Below are positions 11,161 to 23,515 of a DNA stretch of 64,000 nucleotides, in pieces. Source of the stretch: Chloranthus sessilifolius. Lineage: Eukaryota > Streptophyta > Magnoliopsida > Chloranthales > Chloranthaceae. The DNA is taken from the NCBI GenBank assembly GCA_021018995.1, contig CM037584.1:175106317-175170316 (forward strand), read 5' to 3'. Below the pieces are notes generated by a model. The model was not told the origin of the DNA. It made no database searches and was given only the letters and a program-made list of their open reading frames with translations. Position numbers and translations under genes: made by a program. The first letter of the stretch is position 1, and each line of letters starts with the position of its first letter.

Positions 11161-12380
11161 TAGGGTTTGTTTGGATAAAAACACGGCAAATGTAGGAAAG
11201 TAAAATAATATTCCTACATTTTCTCATGAATACCCAAGTCATAGAAAATCATGAGATTCCTTTGTTTCCTTTTGTTTTTCGTTGTTTGGATAACCACATT
11301 GCTAGCCAATAAAACACAGGATTAAGGAAATCCTGTGTTTGGATACATATGCAGGAAATTCTAGGAAAATAACATATCCTAACAAAAAAAGTCATAATAC
11401 CACAAAAGATCATCCAAATTGAAAAGGGTTCTGGGGTCACTTTTGGGATGTGTTCCACTTGAAATTAACATCTGGCCGTCTGATAGGTGGGTCATGATCT
11501 AAAGATCAATTCAATGAAATATTGGGGAAAAAATGATTTTCATGTGTCTATTCAAGACAGTTAGTGGAGTTAAAGGTGGAAACTAAAGGTTGCAGACATT
11601 AATTTGCTAATAACCGTATACAAGTAATATAAAATAATTGAACGCCTCAATGTCATCGTGAATACCATTTCAAACCCCCAGATCTTCGATACAATAGATC
11701 TTGAGATTATGGTCCAATCATTAGATGGACAGATGTTGATTTCATGTGACACACCTCTCGAATAAATTATCAGAGAAATCTGTTCGATATATGCTCATAA
11801 TCACATTCATTTTTTGGAATGTGTACATATGAAATCAAAATCTGATTGTCTGATGGAAATCCTATGATTTGAAGATCTAATATATCGTAGATTGAGCTGA
11901 AAAATTGTAACAACCCGACTTTTTCAACATTATTTAAGTAGAATAAATATATTTTTTTCTATTACTTTAATTTTCATGAATATATATATATTATTGTTTG
12001 TTAACAATTTCATAAGTTATAAATTAGTCTAGTGGTTGAGAACTTTAGAGTTTTTATTTGAGGTTGAGGTATCAAACCTTTATAAACTCAAAGGATAAAT
12101 ATAGAAATAATAAGAGAATTTGATAAAATCTAAATAAGCTCAAATTCTCTCCAATTCTCCTTCCATTTATAACCAAGTCAATATTTGACCATATCTTGTA
12201 TGGCTATCCCAACCCAAACAACCCTTAAAAATATTGCATACCCTATCCTTTCCATTCTGTCATCTTTCCGAGGTCTCGGTAAATTGAAATGCCAAGAGGT
12301 ACCCTCGAACTCTTCACTCAAAAATGAGTGAAAAACTTGCGTTTTGTATTCCGACCCTTAAGTCGCTTCCAAACAGCAAA
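11161..12380. repeat. Mixed decayed repeats
   Basis: Pieces near 11425-11760 (GGATGTGTTCCACTTG, GGCCGTCTGATAGG, TCATGTGACACACC) resemble the interior of foldback family F. TTGTAACAACCCGAC near 11906 looks like an LTR edge of the TGTYRYGACC type without a partner. No coding sequence is recognised. Confidence 0.3.
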
Positions 12381-12639
12381 AAATCACGAAAAATAGAATC
12401 CAAGTCTAAGTATTCCTCTGTTTCCCGCATATCCAAGCATGCCCTTAGAGAAAAGAAAATTAGATCTCTCAATCATGTGATGAAGATCAACAGGTCTTGA
12501 TGAAAAAGGATAGGTTGACAAGTAGATGGGAGTAGTACTATGCAGATCTATTAAATACATAATAAAAGAAAGAAGTATATCAAGAAGATGAACCAAATCA
12601 AGAGCTAATTAATGAAAATAATGGAAGTTAAACTAAAAG

Positions 12640-14165
12640 CAGCTTTAGCGAATTTGGAGAAAAGAAAGACATAAAGTTCAGATGGAATACCTACAAAATT
12701 TAGGTTGTACCGAGAGAGAATAGACTAAATTTGTTGACTAACCTTTCTAAATAAGATATTACAAAGTGAAGAAAATACTTGAAGAATGAAGAGCATTGTA
12801 ATCCTCTTTATAAGAACACACGAGACATAAAAAATTGTGCCAACTATCGAAGCATTCAACTAATGAAGTAAAATATTAAACTTTGAAAAAAATAGTATAA
12901 TGATTAAGATAAGAATCAAGCATTTATGAGAACCAATTTGAATTTATGTCAAGAAAATCAACCGTTGAAGTTGTTTTCCTAATGATACAACTTAAGAAGA
13001 TGTTTAGAGAAAGCAAGAAAAACTAGCGTGTGACTTCTATCAATTTGAATAAAGCTTGTAAGAGTATCAAGAGAGATAATTCGGTAGACATTGAGGAAGA
13101 AATACACCATGAACTTATACATTGAGATTATGCAACAAATGCATGTGAGGTTGGTAACGGGTGTAAGAATAAGTGTGGAGAGGCGATTGGGTTATCTGTC
13201 AAAGTTGAGTTGAAACAAGGATCTGCCCTGAGCTCTTATTTGTTTATCATGATCATAGATGAGTTAATCATATACATAGAAGAAAAGATTCCATGGTGCA
13301 TGCTATTTGGGAATGACATGTACTTATTGTTTTAAAATAAAGATAAATGGTAAACTAAAATTATAGAGAAAAGCCTTGGAGTTAAGATATTTAAAAATTA
13401 GGAGACCAAAATGAAATACATGGAGTGAAAATTTTGTGAACATAATATCCTTAAAGAGGATCTAGATAAAACAAAAAATCACTAAGTGATACATTGTCAT
13501 AAATATCACTGTTTAGGTTCTACTTTACGATCAAAGCGATGGATTTGAATAAGACGTCTCGAATAGGTTGAAGCAACCAAGTAAAGTATTGCGCGACTAA
13601 GTTTTACTTAGATTGAAGAGAGTTTAATAAGAAAATGATTAGACTTGTAATATTATATAATGTGGAATGTTGGAGTAAAAAAAAAGAAGATAAGAAGATA
13701 TGGTACATACGTCCAGGATGAGTATGTTGAAACGTGTGTGTGGAGTAGCAAGAAATATAAAATTTGAAATAAGTACATCAAAGAAAATTGTGAGCGACTG
13801 TTAGTAAGAAACATTTTTAATAGAATATTGCTTGAGGTGGTTTGGAACATATCAATCAGAGGTAGTAGGAGGTAATGTATGAAGAGTTGTAATCAAGGAT
13901 CAAAATTTCGGGTTAAATTTTGGTTTCGGGCATGACCGAAACTGAAACCAAAATCCGAAATTTTTAACCCCATACAAAAATGACCAAAATTTTGGATTTC
14001 GGTTCCATTTCAATGGGGACCGAAACCCAAATTTTGGTCATTTCGGCCGAAATTTTGATCCTTGGTTGTAATGTTATGGGCACAATAAGATAAGAGGACA
14101 GGAAAACAAGGTAAGACTTAAAAGGAAGCAATGAGTGACATAAAAGATTGCAAAGTTATAAGGAG
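12640..14165 (+). pseudogene. RTE-type LINE reverse transcriptase, degenerate
   Basis: With several frame changes and stops, translation gives the ordered landmarks of an RTE-clade non-LTR reverse transcriptase. These are a Lys-Asn-Cys-Ala-Asn-Tyr-Arg-Ser-Ile block near 12830, a Gln-Phe-Glu-Phe-Met-Ser block near 12945, and KQGSALSSYLFIMIIDEL near 13215. A Trp-Cys-Met-Leu-Phe block near 13295 follows, where the catalytic Ala-Asp-Asp has become Gly-Asn-Asp. The C-terminal Glu-Cys-Trp region near 13665 and an RTGKQ-like tail near 14100 come last. The enzyme would copy its own RNA into DNA at the target site. This copy is dead: the active site is altered, and stops are many. A hAT-like MITE at 13894-14064 interrupts its 3' part, and a TA microsatellite follows. 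Confidence 0.75.
13894..14064. mobile_element. hAT-like MITE, copy 3
   Basis: A 171 bp foldback with ends CAAGGATCAAAATTTCGG and CCGAAATTTTGATCCTTG, which are exact inverse copies over 18 bases. A perfect 8 bp duplication GTTGTAAT flanks it (13886-13893 and 14065-14072). The interior is made of AAATTTTGG and CCGAAA pieces that fold back. It sits inside the LINE remnant, so it arrived after the LINE. Confidence 0.9.
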
Positions 14166-14173
14166 CTTCACTG

Positions 14174-14175
<2 letters not shown>

Positions 14176-14217
<42 letters not shown>
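14176..14217. repeat. TA dinucleotide microsatellite
   Basis: About twenty uninterrupted TA units. It lies just after the LINE 3' end; RTE elements often end in a short simple repeat. Confidence 0.85.
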
Positions 14218-14219
<2 letters not shown>

Positions 14220-14519
14220 TATAGAAATAGAACTTAAAGTCATCCCCAAATAAAGTTGAGATGATAATGATGGTGAGAATTAAAAGCCTAAATCATTGCA
14301 GAGTATGAGGCTCCATATTAGAATCTAGGGCCCAAACCTAACCTAACATATTAGAAATGGAAAGGCTAATTTAACAGTCTCTAGAGATTGTTATATATAA
14401 AATCGACATTTAGAGATTTAAGGGCCAATATTGACACTAAGAGAACAACTTCAATCACTATAAGTTTTCGAGGTTATTGTTACTTTCAAGATGAAAGACA
14501 ATTTTTTTTATGGTAGCAT

Positions 14520-14790
14520 AACAAATTATGTAGCACCCAAAACACTATTTTGGTGTCACATGGAGGAAGGTTGTTTAGTTTAGTTCATCTTTTAAAAAAA
14601 TAATTTATTTTTTTTATCTCCATCATGCTCTTTTTGTGTCTTGAAATTCAAACCATTTAAATCAGTCAATGATTGACTTTTGCCTCAAACAATCAATTTT
14701 TTTAAATTGATCTTGACAATGCATCCAAGCTCCATATAGCACCAAAACAGTGTTTTGAATGCCACGTGGAGTTCCAAATTGGTCATTAGG
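14520..14790. repeat. Foldback with CAAAACACTRTTTTGGTG arms
   Basis: The segment with CCAAAACACTATTTTGGTG near 14539 recurs inverted as CACCAAAACAGTGTTTTG near 14738, followed by a CACATGGAG / CTCCACGTGG-type match. It is likely a small foldback element with unclear ends. The stretches 14218-14519 and 14791-15339 show nothing I can name. Confidence 0.4.
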
Positions 14791-15339
14791 GTATATGCTC
14801 ACCATTCCAGGATACACAACCCTTCTTTTCTTATATATATATATATATAACCAAAGCTCAAGATACACATACTGAAATTCTCTACGACATTAATTAACAT
14901 ATGAGTATTTAATATGAAGCTGATCATAATCAAAATAGTTAAATTGTAACCGGGTCAAACTTAATTAGCTTAACTATCTTAAATCTTTAGCCTCGAATTT
15001 CTTTTTTTTAACAATTATCCTTTTTTTACAGGGTTCGTAGCCATTGATTATGCCAAATAGAGTCGACTTCTAGTTAAAATTCGCTCATGTTGCATTAGGG
15101 GCGGCAAAAGGCAACTTTGCTCATGAATTAGCGGTCAAGCAGAAAAAGGATATGCTGGAAGATACTATATTTTTATTTGAACACCATAACTAGGATAAAG
15201 GTAGCATTCTCTCAAGGTTGAGGAAACTTACTTAGATCTGTGGTAGTTAGCTGCCACATGCACCGATTATATAATTATATGAACTTGTATCATATAATTA
15301 TATAATTATATGAACCGGTGTCGTATCTCTCCCTTAAAT

Positions 15340-15500
15340 CACTACAAAAAAATAAGACTTAGCCGCAGCCAAAACTACTGCCACTAACAAAAAAATTAGC
15401 ACTAATACCCTTATCGCTAATAGTTTTAATAACTTTTAATAATTTTTTTGTTAACAACGGCAGTTTTTGGCCGTCGCTAAAAGTCTTATTTTTTGTAGTG
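15340..15500. mobile_element. Small non-autonomous CACTA element
   Basis: The ends are CACTACAAAAAAATAAGACTT and its inverse AAGTCTTATTTTTTGTAGTG, matching plant CACTA (En/Spm) termini. Size is 161 bp with GCCGCTAA / TTAGCGGC-like subterminal pieces (GTCGCTAA, ATCGCTAA). Flanks AAT and AAC give an imperfect 3 bp duplication. No coding capacity. A relative is at 61933-62083. Confidence 0.75.
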
Positions 15501-16563
15501 AACTATTCCATAAAGTGAAGGGGTTTTTTATAGTAAGGTACTCAATTTTTAATTCTTTATTAATAAAAAATTGACTTCAGCGCGATCCTACTAGGATGCT
15601 TGATTTCTTCCCTTAATAGTGTTTCTAAGGTTCATAGTTTCAAGATGACTCTCAGCATCAATAATCCGAGATAAATAATTATGATTAGAAATATCAAGAG
15701 CAACAGACTCAATTTTTGTAATACTTGACATTTTCGATGACAAAAATATATAGAGAATTAGATGAGTCATTTAAAATATAAAAAATTAAAATTATCAAAT
15801 ATTTCTACGACTAATATGATAATTTTCTAATTCATATTATCACATGAAATGTATTCACATGTTATAATATGATTCTTATTATTTTAAATAAATATTAGAA
15901 GAGAATAATAATCAACAAATTTGATTACTAAATCATAAAGAAACATATTGCTAAAAAAATATATTAAATAATTAGCTTTTAACGTCAAAGATAAAAACCC
16001 AACAATTGATCGAAGCTTTGTGTTGATAAAATATTGTAAAATCAAAAGAAAATGAAAACAAATAAAGAGACTGCAATATATGAAACTAGTTATTTAGGAA
16101 TTATATATCATTTACTTCACTTAAGTTTTCTTCATACTTTCAGAAGACTCCTTTATATAGAATTGCAATGTGAGAATATGAAAGGTTAAGAGGATATATG
16201 AACTTTATCATAATTCCAAAAGAGTTACATAGTAATGGATAATAATTCTAAGGGACTACATAAATATAGCTAAAAATTCTAAGATGCTACATAAATATTG
16301 CTAAGAATTTAAGTGATGAAAATTAAATGATCATCTATCATAATAAATATATGTTTTTCATTTTTCAAAAAGTAGCCTCCCTATTTTTTCCTTCAATCCT
16401 TCTCTCCCCATGTTCATTTGCAACAAAGCACCAACTGCTCTTTTCTACTCTTTCAAATACCAATGTCAAACACAACTTTTTATAAGAGATTCGATTAGGT
16501 GTGATGTCAAAAGTGGAAATTACAAGAAAATATTCAGGTGACAAGAACAAACATTTTACACCT
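15501..16563. other. Unassigned AT-rich sequence
   Basis: No gene, RNA or clear repeat is recognised. It is the immediate left flank of the Mutator-like element. Confidence 0.4.
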
Positions 16564-16572
16564 TACTTTTTA

Positions 16573-16652
16573 GGGAAATTTACCTGACCGACCCTGTCAG
16601 ATACACCTTTTACGTCAGAGGCCCTATAGTTTCACCTTTACCCAAACCGACC
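16573..16652 (+). repeat. Left terminal inverted repeat of the MULE
   Basis: About 80 bp starting GGGAAATTTACCTGACCG and containing CGTCAGAGGCCCTATAG. It pairs with 25834-25913 with about five mismatches, most C/T. In this superfamily the transposase binds the TIRs. Confidence 0.9.
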
Positions 16653-17361
16653 AGGTCCAAGCCTAGCCGACCCTAAGGAGAGTAAAAAGTCCAAATTACC
16701 CCCTTCTATGAATTTCTTTAACCCACAAAGCATCCTCTTCTTCCTCATTTTAATCTGTTAAAAAGTTAGAGGTGGGTCAAGTGACGACGTTTTCTTCCTT
16801 AGTCTAATCTGCTCCGATCTGCTATTTCGAAGAAGAAAACAGAGGCTTGGGAGAAGAAGCCTGTGCATTTCTCCATTGTGACAAGAAGACCCTGTAGTTT
16901 GCCCTTGCGACATGAGGTATCTTACATAAACCCCATTTTCAGTTTATTAGGGTCTCTTAATGGAGCAATATAAGAAAGGAGAAAAGTTTATTGGTCCATA
17001 TTTTCAGTTTGTTAGGATCTCCTATTCATGCAGTATAAGAAAGTCTTTATATCCTTGGATCATTTTTTGAAAAGTATATATCAATTACAAATATAATCGT
17101 TATCGACTCTATATACAGTCGATATCGATTGCAAATATAATCGATATCGACTATATATTCAATCGATAACGATTGTCTACAAAGTCGGTATCGACTCTAT
17201 ATATAATTGATATCGACTGTATATAGAGTCGATGACGATTATATATATATATATATACAATCGATATCGATTGTATATAGAGTCGATATCGATTTACAAT
17301 CGTCTTTTCTTTTTTGTTTCATTAGTCTTATGACCCCTTCCTTCTCATTCTTAAACAGACG
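16653..17361 (+). promoter_or_regulatory. Transposase leader region of the MULE
   Basis: The stretch between the left TIR and the transposase start presumably holds the promoter and leader. It contains GA-rich leader-like sequence near 16820-16870 and a short-repeat array (17085-17300). No clear TATA box was chosen. Confidence 0.35.
17085..17300. repeat. MULE short-repeat array 1
   Basis: About ten imperfect units of the form AATCGATATCGACTCTATA, alternating with their complements. It lies upstream of the transposase frame. Confidence 0.8.
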
Positions 17362-20107
17362 ATGACGGATGTGAGGATTCCTCTTCTTTGTCACTATGAT
17401 GGCCTTCTTGTAAACGATGATGATTTGTATGAAGGTGGTCGGCGGAGGGTTATTAACATTTCAACTAGTATTTCTTATGAACAATTCATGAGGCGAATGT
17501 CTGTTGTCAGTTTTACGAGGGTGGATGAAACAATTTTCACAAAGTTTCATATGAAGATAGTGAATACTCCTGTAGTTGCCAACATTTTGGGCACTAGTGA
17601 TTTGGCCACCCTATTTACATTTTATAGATCTGGGGTGAACGTCATAAAGGTATTCATCATTAAGGAACCGTCATCCTTCCGAGTCGAAGCTGAACAAGTA
17701 GATCTTAGCGGGACTGATTTGTGATTCATTCATTTCAGTCATGTAAGTTTGAGGATAAAACTGTATACGATACTGTCCCGTTAGTCGATGACAACGATAT
17801 TACGACGAACATGACTGCTAGGAAAGCAACTTTTGATTTAAACGATGCTCCAATTGAATCGTATGATGACCCACTAAAATACATGCATAGGTCACAACAA
17901 TATAGTCAATGGTTAGATTACACTTCAGAAGGGGTGGTAGATACCGACTATTTCAGTCATATCTTCCCTGGTGGATGGACAACTTGGTTTACTCACGAAT
18001 TATGTTCTATCATGCCATCGATGGGAATTACCGGAGAAACTCAACCCCGTGTCCATACACATAAGCACTCCTTCGGTAAAGGGCCTAGTCAGCCATGCCA
18101 TTATCGATTCGGTGAAGGATCTAGTCAATCACATCAGAACCCCTTTGGTGAAGGATCTAGTCAATCACCTGGGAATACCGCTAGTGAATGGCGTAGTCAT
18201 CCTCAACCCACTAATAAAGATACCTTAGAAGAAGATTATGAAAGCGAACCGGATGAGTTTATAAAAGAGGATCCGAAATTTTTTATGAGAGACATTAATA
18301 ATCCCCTAGTAGACGGAGATTACGAAGTGTCAGAGACATCGGGCGACTCCTCCGATGAAAAGGTAGAAACTGAATATCGAAATTAGACGTTTAAAGTTGG
18401 AGAGATCTTCCGAGACAAACAAACATTTCAAAGAGCATTGAAAAAGCACGCGGTGGAGAAAAACTTTCAAATTCGGCCTTTGAAAACCGCTAGTTATCGA
18501 GTGACAGCCGGATGCTACGAACCCGATTGTTCGTGGAGAATACATGCGTCTAAATTGACTGGGCCCGATTCTTTCCAAATCAAGACATTCAATAGTACTT
18601 ACACATGCGGGGCCGCTAAGATTAGACCGTACGGTCACCGTAATGCAACATCTCCTTCGTAGCCAATTATGTACGGGATAAACTTATGGAAGGATTCGAC
18701 TACACACCGGCGTCGATAATGTTTGATATTGCAAAAGCTTATAATATGCAAATCTCATATGCAAAGGTTTGGAGGGAAAAAGAACTTGCCCTTAATGATA
18801 TTAGAAGCAGTTGGAAAGGACAATTTATGAATCTATCGGCCTACGTGAAGGAGATGGAGAGGGTAGATCCTAATGTACAAACATCCTTTCAACTTACGCT
18901 TGACGGTAAGTTTCAAAGATTTTTTTGGAGTTTTGGCCCATACATCGGAAGCTACCGCAATACACTTCGTCGCATATTGTTTGTAGACAACACACACCTA
19001 CGAGGACGTTTCGAAGGGATTCTACTTATCGCCTCGGCGCAAGACGGTAATGGTCATATATTACCATTAGCATTTGTCGTCGTCGAGTTAGAAGAAGAGG
19101 ATACGTGGATGTGGTTTCTTGAACGGGTAGGTGCGTTTGTGATCGATGGGTTTAACGAAGATTTCATTTTTATCACGGATAGGTCGAAGGGTTTAATAAA
19201 TTCGGTGAAACATATCTTCCCTAACGCATATCACAACTACTGCATGCGACATATGACACAAAATTTGGCACACAAGTATCCCAAGAACAATGTGAAGGGT
19301 CTATGGTGGAAAGCTGCGCGTGCATATTCAGTAGAGAGATTTGATTATTTTATGAACGAAATGAAGAAAGATCCTGTTGATCCTCAGGCCGTAGAGTATA
19401 TTTCAAAAATAGTTCTGAAGCATTGGGCACGCGCATATATGGAAGGAAGGCAGTATGATTCCCTGACTACGAATAATGTCGAAAGCTTAAACAATATACT
19501 AAAGATAGCTCGAGAGAGACATATTATCGACTTAATCAGAACTACTAGAGAGAAAGTCGCCGATCATTTTTAAAAGCGCATACAGATATCTGAGAAATGG
19601 ACCACCCTCCTCTACTAGAAAGCAGACGAGCATATGAAGAAGGTGTTGCAATGGGCCCGTAGAAAGAGAGCTCAATCATACGGGCGTGATCAATTCCAAG
19701 TCAACTCCGGAAATTTCATTCATCACATCGACTTGGAACACAAGACGTGTAGTTGCTGCCGTTGGCACATTCATGGCTTTCCTTGCTCCCATGCCGTGGC
19801 GGCCCTCAATCGGAGAAGTTACGACTACCATAACTTCTGTGAGAAGTGATTTTTTACCCCTTGTTTTAGACAAGCATACGACGAGCAATAGCTTTCCACC
19901 CTCGATAAGAGCCAATGGGAGTTCCAAGCAGAGCAACTCCCTGAAAATATGAAAGTGAGACCACCCTATAATTGTCGAAAGCAAGCCGACCGTCCGAAGA
20001 AGAGAAGGATAAGGTCTAAGGGTGAGGTTAGGGCCCTACAGTATAGCAAGTGCATTGAATATGGTCACAATCGCAGGAGTTGTACAGCAGTGGGACCGAT
20101 GGATTGA
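17362..20107 (+). pseudogene. MURA-type Mutator transposase, broken
   Basis: The domains come in the usual order. A PB1-like head of about 95 residues starts at ATG 17362. An acidic, Gly/Ser-rich linker follows (three repeats of a Phe-Gly-Glu-Gly-Ser-Ser-Gln kind near 18080-18170), then the Mutator DNA-binding zinc domain near 18390-18615. The MULE DDE catalytic domain has FVDNTHLRG near 18985 and ITDRSKG near 19172. A SWIM zinc finger (Cys-Ser-Cys ... Cys-Ser-His) spans about 19747-19800 and a zinc-knuckle remnant lies near 20050, whose first Cys is replaced by Tyr. Breaks: a frame change or stop near 17722, TAG at 18384, a frameshift near 18650, TAA at 19571, TAG at 19616, TGA at 19847, and a further TAG near 19890. 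The frame ends with TGA at 20105-20107. The enzyme would cut and move the element by its TIRs; it cannot be made whole here. Confidence 0.9.
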
Positions 20108-20265
20108 TAGTATATATTTTCAATAATGATAGATGAAATGTAAACGAGAATATATATTTGCTCATAAATTCAGAATCCCGATTTTTTTGATTCGTAATAG
20201 TTATAATTTTACTGTACAGTTATACAAAAACAAGCATCCTAGAATGTACAAATGAGCCGTCAGTG

Positions 20266-20530
20266 ACTGTATATATAGTCGTTGACGACTGTATATATAG
20301 TCGTTGTCAATTATTTATAGAGTCGTCATCGACTATATAAATAATCGATAGCGACCCTATAAAGAGTTGCCATCGGCTCTCTATAAAGTCGATATCGATT
20401 CATTATAGAATCGCTATCGACTATTTATATAGTCGATGACGAGTCTATATAAAGTCGATAGCGACTCTATATAGAATCGTTATCGATTATTTATATAGTC
20501 GATGACGACTCTATATAAAATCGATAATGA
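20266..20530. repeat. MULE short-repeat array 2
   Basis: Units such as AGTCGATGACGACTCTATAT lie between the two convergent 3' ends. This position means it would be in the 3' flank of both genes. Confidence 0.8.
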
Positions 20531-21539
20531 CTGCTATTTCTACATTATAACCTCTGCTACTTAAAAATGTTTTAATTATATTAAAAATGTTTTATTTACA
20601 AAAAAGTGTCATTTATATTTATAAAATATTTCATTTATATTATAACCACACTACTGCTGCACCTCCTTTTTGTCGTCCTGCTCCAATTCTCCTCCCTAAT
20701 TGCCAGTGTATGTAGCTAATGTATGGCCAATTTCTGTCCTGATCCTATCCATATCTGATTGCGCGAAGTCAAATTTCTTTCTCGACATAAAGTACTCCAC
20801 ATACTTCACCACAAACACCCCACAATCACTCGAATTGGTCTGTCGGGGAAGGGCTTTGACCCGACAGTCACTAGATGACCAAGGATAGATCTTCGAGTTT
20901 AGTGCAGTGGAGTCACTTTACGAATATAAAATCGCGGGAAGGTATTGGGTCTGTTTCAAAATAGAGAAATGTCAGATATGTTAAGCTAACAATGATGAAA
21001 GATATGCTAAACAAAATATCTTACTAGCATTTTTAATTGGGTCGAATATCTTTCCTTAGAGGGCCTATTAAATATAGGGTTGACGACCATTATTGATCAT
21101 TCGACTACCTTCACGATCGCAAGCGCCCAGTGTAATGGTTGTTGTGAATGAATTGACATAAATATCTATAAAAAAGTAATATAATTTCAAAGAGTATGAT
21201 AGAAAAATTTTATAGAGGTTAGAAACATACTATGTTGCACTTCTTAGCCCACAGATTCTGAAACTGATTGAAGAAGAAAATTTCCATCAGCTTCTTGCCT
21301 TGGCTCTGTTCGTGTTTATAGGCAGCCCACCATTTAACTTGAATCTCGAACGATTTTTCGTATAATTTTTCATAGAGAAGGAACTTGTTAAAATCGTTCA
21401 GTTCAAAGCCCATGTACGTCAGAGTGGTAGGGCACATAAGAAAGCTTTTGTCCTTTACATCAGGATGAATATTATCATCAATTACTTCCAATTGTCTCAG
21501 GTAGGAGCCCATAATCTGAAACCAATACAGTTAGAGTTA

Positions 21540-21805
21540 AATAATCGATATCGATTCTCCATACAGTCGTTGACGACTATATAAATAATTATTATCGACT
21601 TTACAATGAATTGATATCGATTCGCTGTAGAGTCGATAACGATTATATAAATCATCGTCAACGACTGTATGGAGAATCAATATCGATTCATTGTAGAGTT
21701 GATAACGATTATATAAGTCATCATCATCGGCATCGACAATACAATGAATTAATACCGATTCATTGTAGAGTCGATAACGACTCTATTTCGAGTCGTCGAC
21801 CGCTT
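21540..21805. repeat. MULE short-repeat array 3 (ULP intron 4)
   Basis: Units like GAATCGATATCGATTC and AGTCGATAACGATTATATAA fill the intron between exons 4 and 5. An open frame here only reflects the repeat period. Confidence 0.85.
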
Positions 21806-22529
21806 TAAATTAACTATATGTGCTTACAGTAGCTTTACTTTACTTACAAAATTATCCATATACTGCGTGCCCGCTAAACATCTGAAAGATTGCACCACCA
21901 GCATATAGTTACCGACAGTGCTTATGTAGTCGCTGCATAAATAAATGCCAACGTAACTAATCTTCGTAATAAATTTATAATAATAAAGTGAAAGATTTAG
22001 GCTTATTCCTGGGAAGAATAACTTACTCGTCCTCCGAGTCAGACTTGTTCCATATGTCTAGCATGTATTTACGCTCATTGTCACTCGTGATAGCATCATC
22101 GGTAGTAGACCGAGGCTCGGTAGCATCAGTCACCGTCCAGCTCGTGATTGATCCTTCAATGGCCTTCTCGGTTATAGGCTTTTTTACCGTCGCCACCTTT
22201 TGCTGTGTCCTAGGTTTGATGACAATTGCTTTGATGAGTTTTCCTTGCCTAGGTCTTAAGCGAGAGTCAATTTGTTGGTGAGGCAATTGGAAAGAGGTTT
22301 GCTCTTCACAAGCTGGACTCTTATCGATTTGAGTCTCAGGCCGCTCGTCAGCAGCTGCAGTCACCTCACCCAGGGGAGGATCCTGATGCACTAGAGCTGA
22401 TGGTTCCTAATCGATCGCTGTGTCGCACACCTTCAATATCAGCTCCTCAATAGCGACATCCTGAATATCGAAATAATGGTGCAAAATAAGAAATAATTTT
22501 TGGTCCCCATTTTAAAAAGTCCAAATCGA

Positions 22530-22622
22530 TCTTAAATTTAATCGTTATCGACTCTATATAAAGTCGATAACGATTGTAAATATAATCGTTATCGACTCTA
22601 TATACAGTCGATATCGATTTAT
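22530..22622. repeat. MULE short-repeat array 4 (ULP intron 2)
   Basis: Five to six units of ATAATCGTTATCGACTCTAT and its complement, inside the intron between exons 2 and 3. Confidence 0.85.
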
Positions 22623-23249
22623 ATTAACAAACCTGAACATATAAAAACCACGTTTCAACACATACCTTAGGTCTCACCTCCAATAAATTTTTAAGAAGTG
22701 CTTTTACATTTCCCTAGCCCTTTCTGACCAACGAGTTGTAGTGATTCAACTTCTGCAATTCCGCATCCCTTGATTTCAGCCACTCATTCAAGTTCTCCAG
22801 TGTTAAACTGTCAACCCTCCTCAACAACGACTCATTGGAGGTGGACGGTTTAGCTGGGCTCCCTTTCGCAGCTAGGCTCTCCTTCGTGGCCCCCCTAGTT
22901 CTCGGCCACTCTACACCTACATGGGCGGGGCCTTTTTTCGAGGACGGTTCTTCGTCCGACGTTGATTGGTCATCCTATTCTTCCTCTTCAATATTCTCGA
23001 TCGGAATGTAATTTCTCTTCTTCTTCGGCCGCATTTCTTTCACAGCTTTCTTGATCGGTTCATGAGGCTCTTTCCTCTTCCCCCCAATGACATTTTTAAC
23101 CCGTAGATATTCTTTTAAGACGGTTATCTCTAATTCAAAGCCAACAGGCACAAGGAGAGTGCGAACCTTTTGAAAGAAAAGGAAACACGGTAAATAACAG
23201 ATTAAATTGATCATATATTTCAAATGCAAAGTATCAAGTATTTAATAAA

Positions 23250-23515
23250 TCATTATTGATTCTGTAACGAATCGGTACCGACTATTTAATAAATCGTTAT
23301 CGATTCTTTACTACATCGCTATCGATTAATTAATGAATCGGTATCGACTATTTAGTAAATCGTTATCGATTCTGTAATGAATCGTTATTAACTTATTAAA
23401 TAGTCGTTATCAATTTTTTACTAAATTGTTATCGACTATTTAATAAATTGTTATCAATTCTGTAATGACTCATTATCGATTCTAGAATGAACCGGTAAGT
23501 TATTTTTTGAATCGG
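23250..23515. repeat. MULE short-repeat array 5 (ULP intron 1)
   Basis: Here the unit has shifted to AATAAATCGTTATCGATTCT, repeated about a dozen times inside the intron between exons 1 and 2. The spacer differs from the other arrays (TTTAATAAA instead of CTATATA). Confidence 0.85.

Noticed and set aside
17696-17740. Intron between the PB1-like head and the next part of the transposase
   Set aside because: An acceptor-like TTTCAG exists, but the only nearby donor would give a 40-base intron, too short for plants; a frameshift or stop is simpler.
21611-21808. 65-codon frame with a repeated peptide
   Set aside because: It is the translation of short-repeat array 3 in an intron; the period comes from the DNA repeat.
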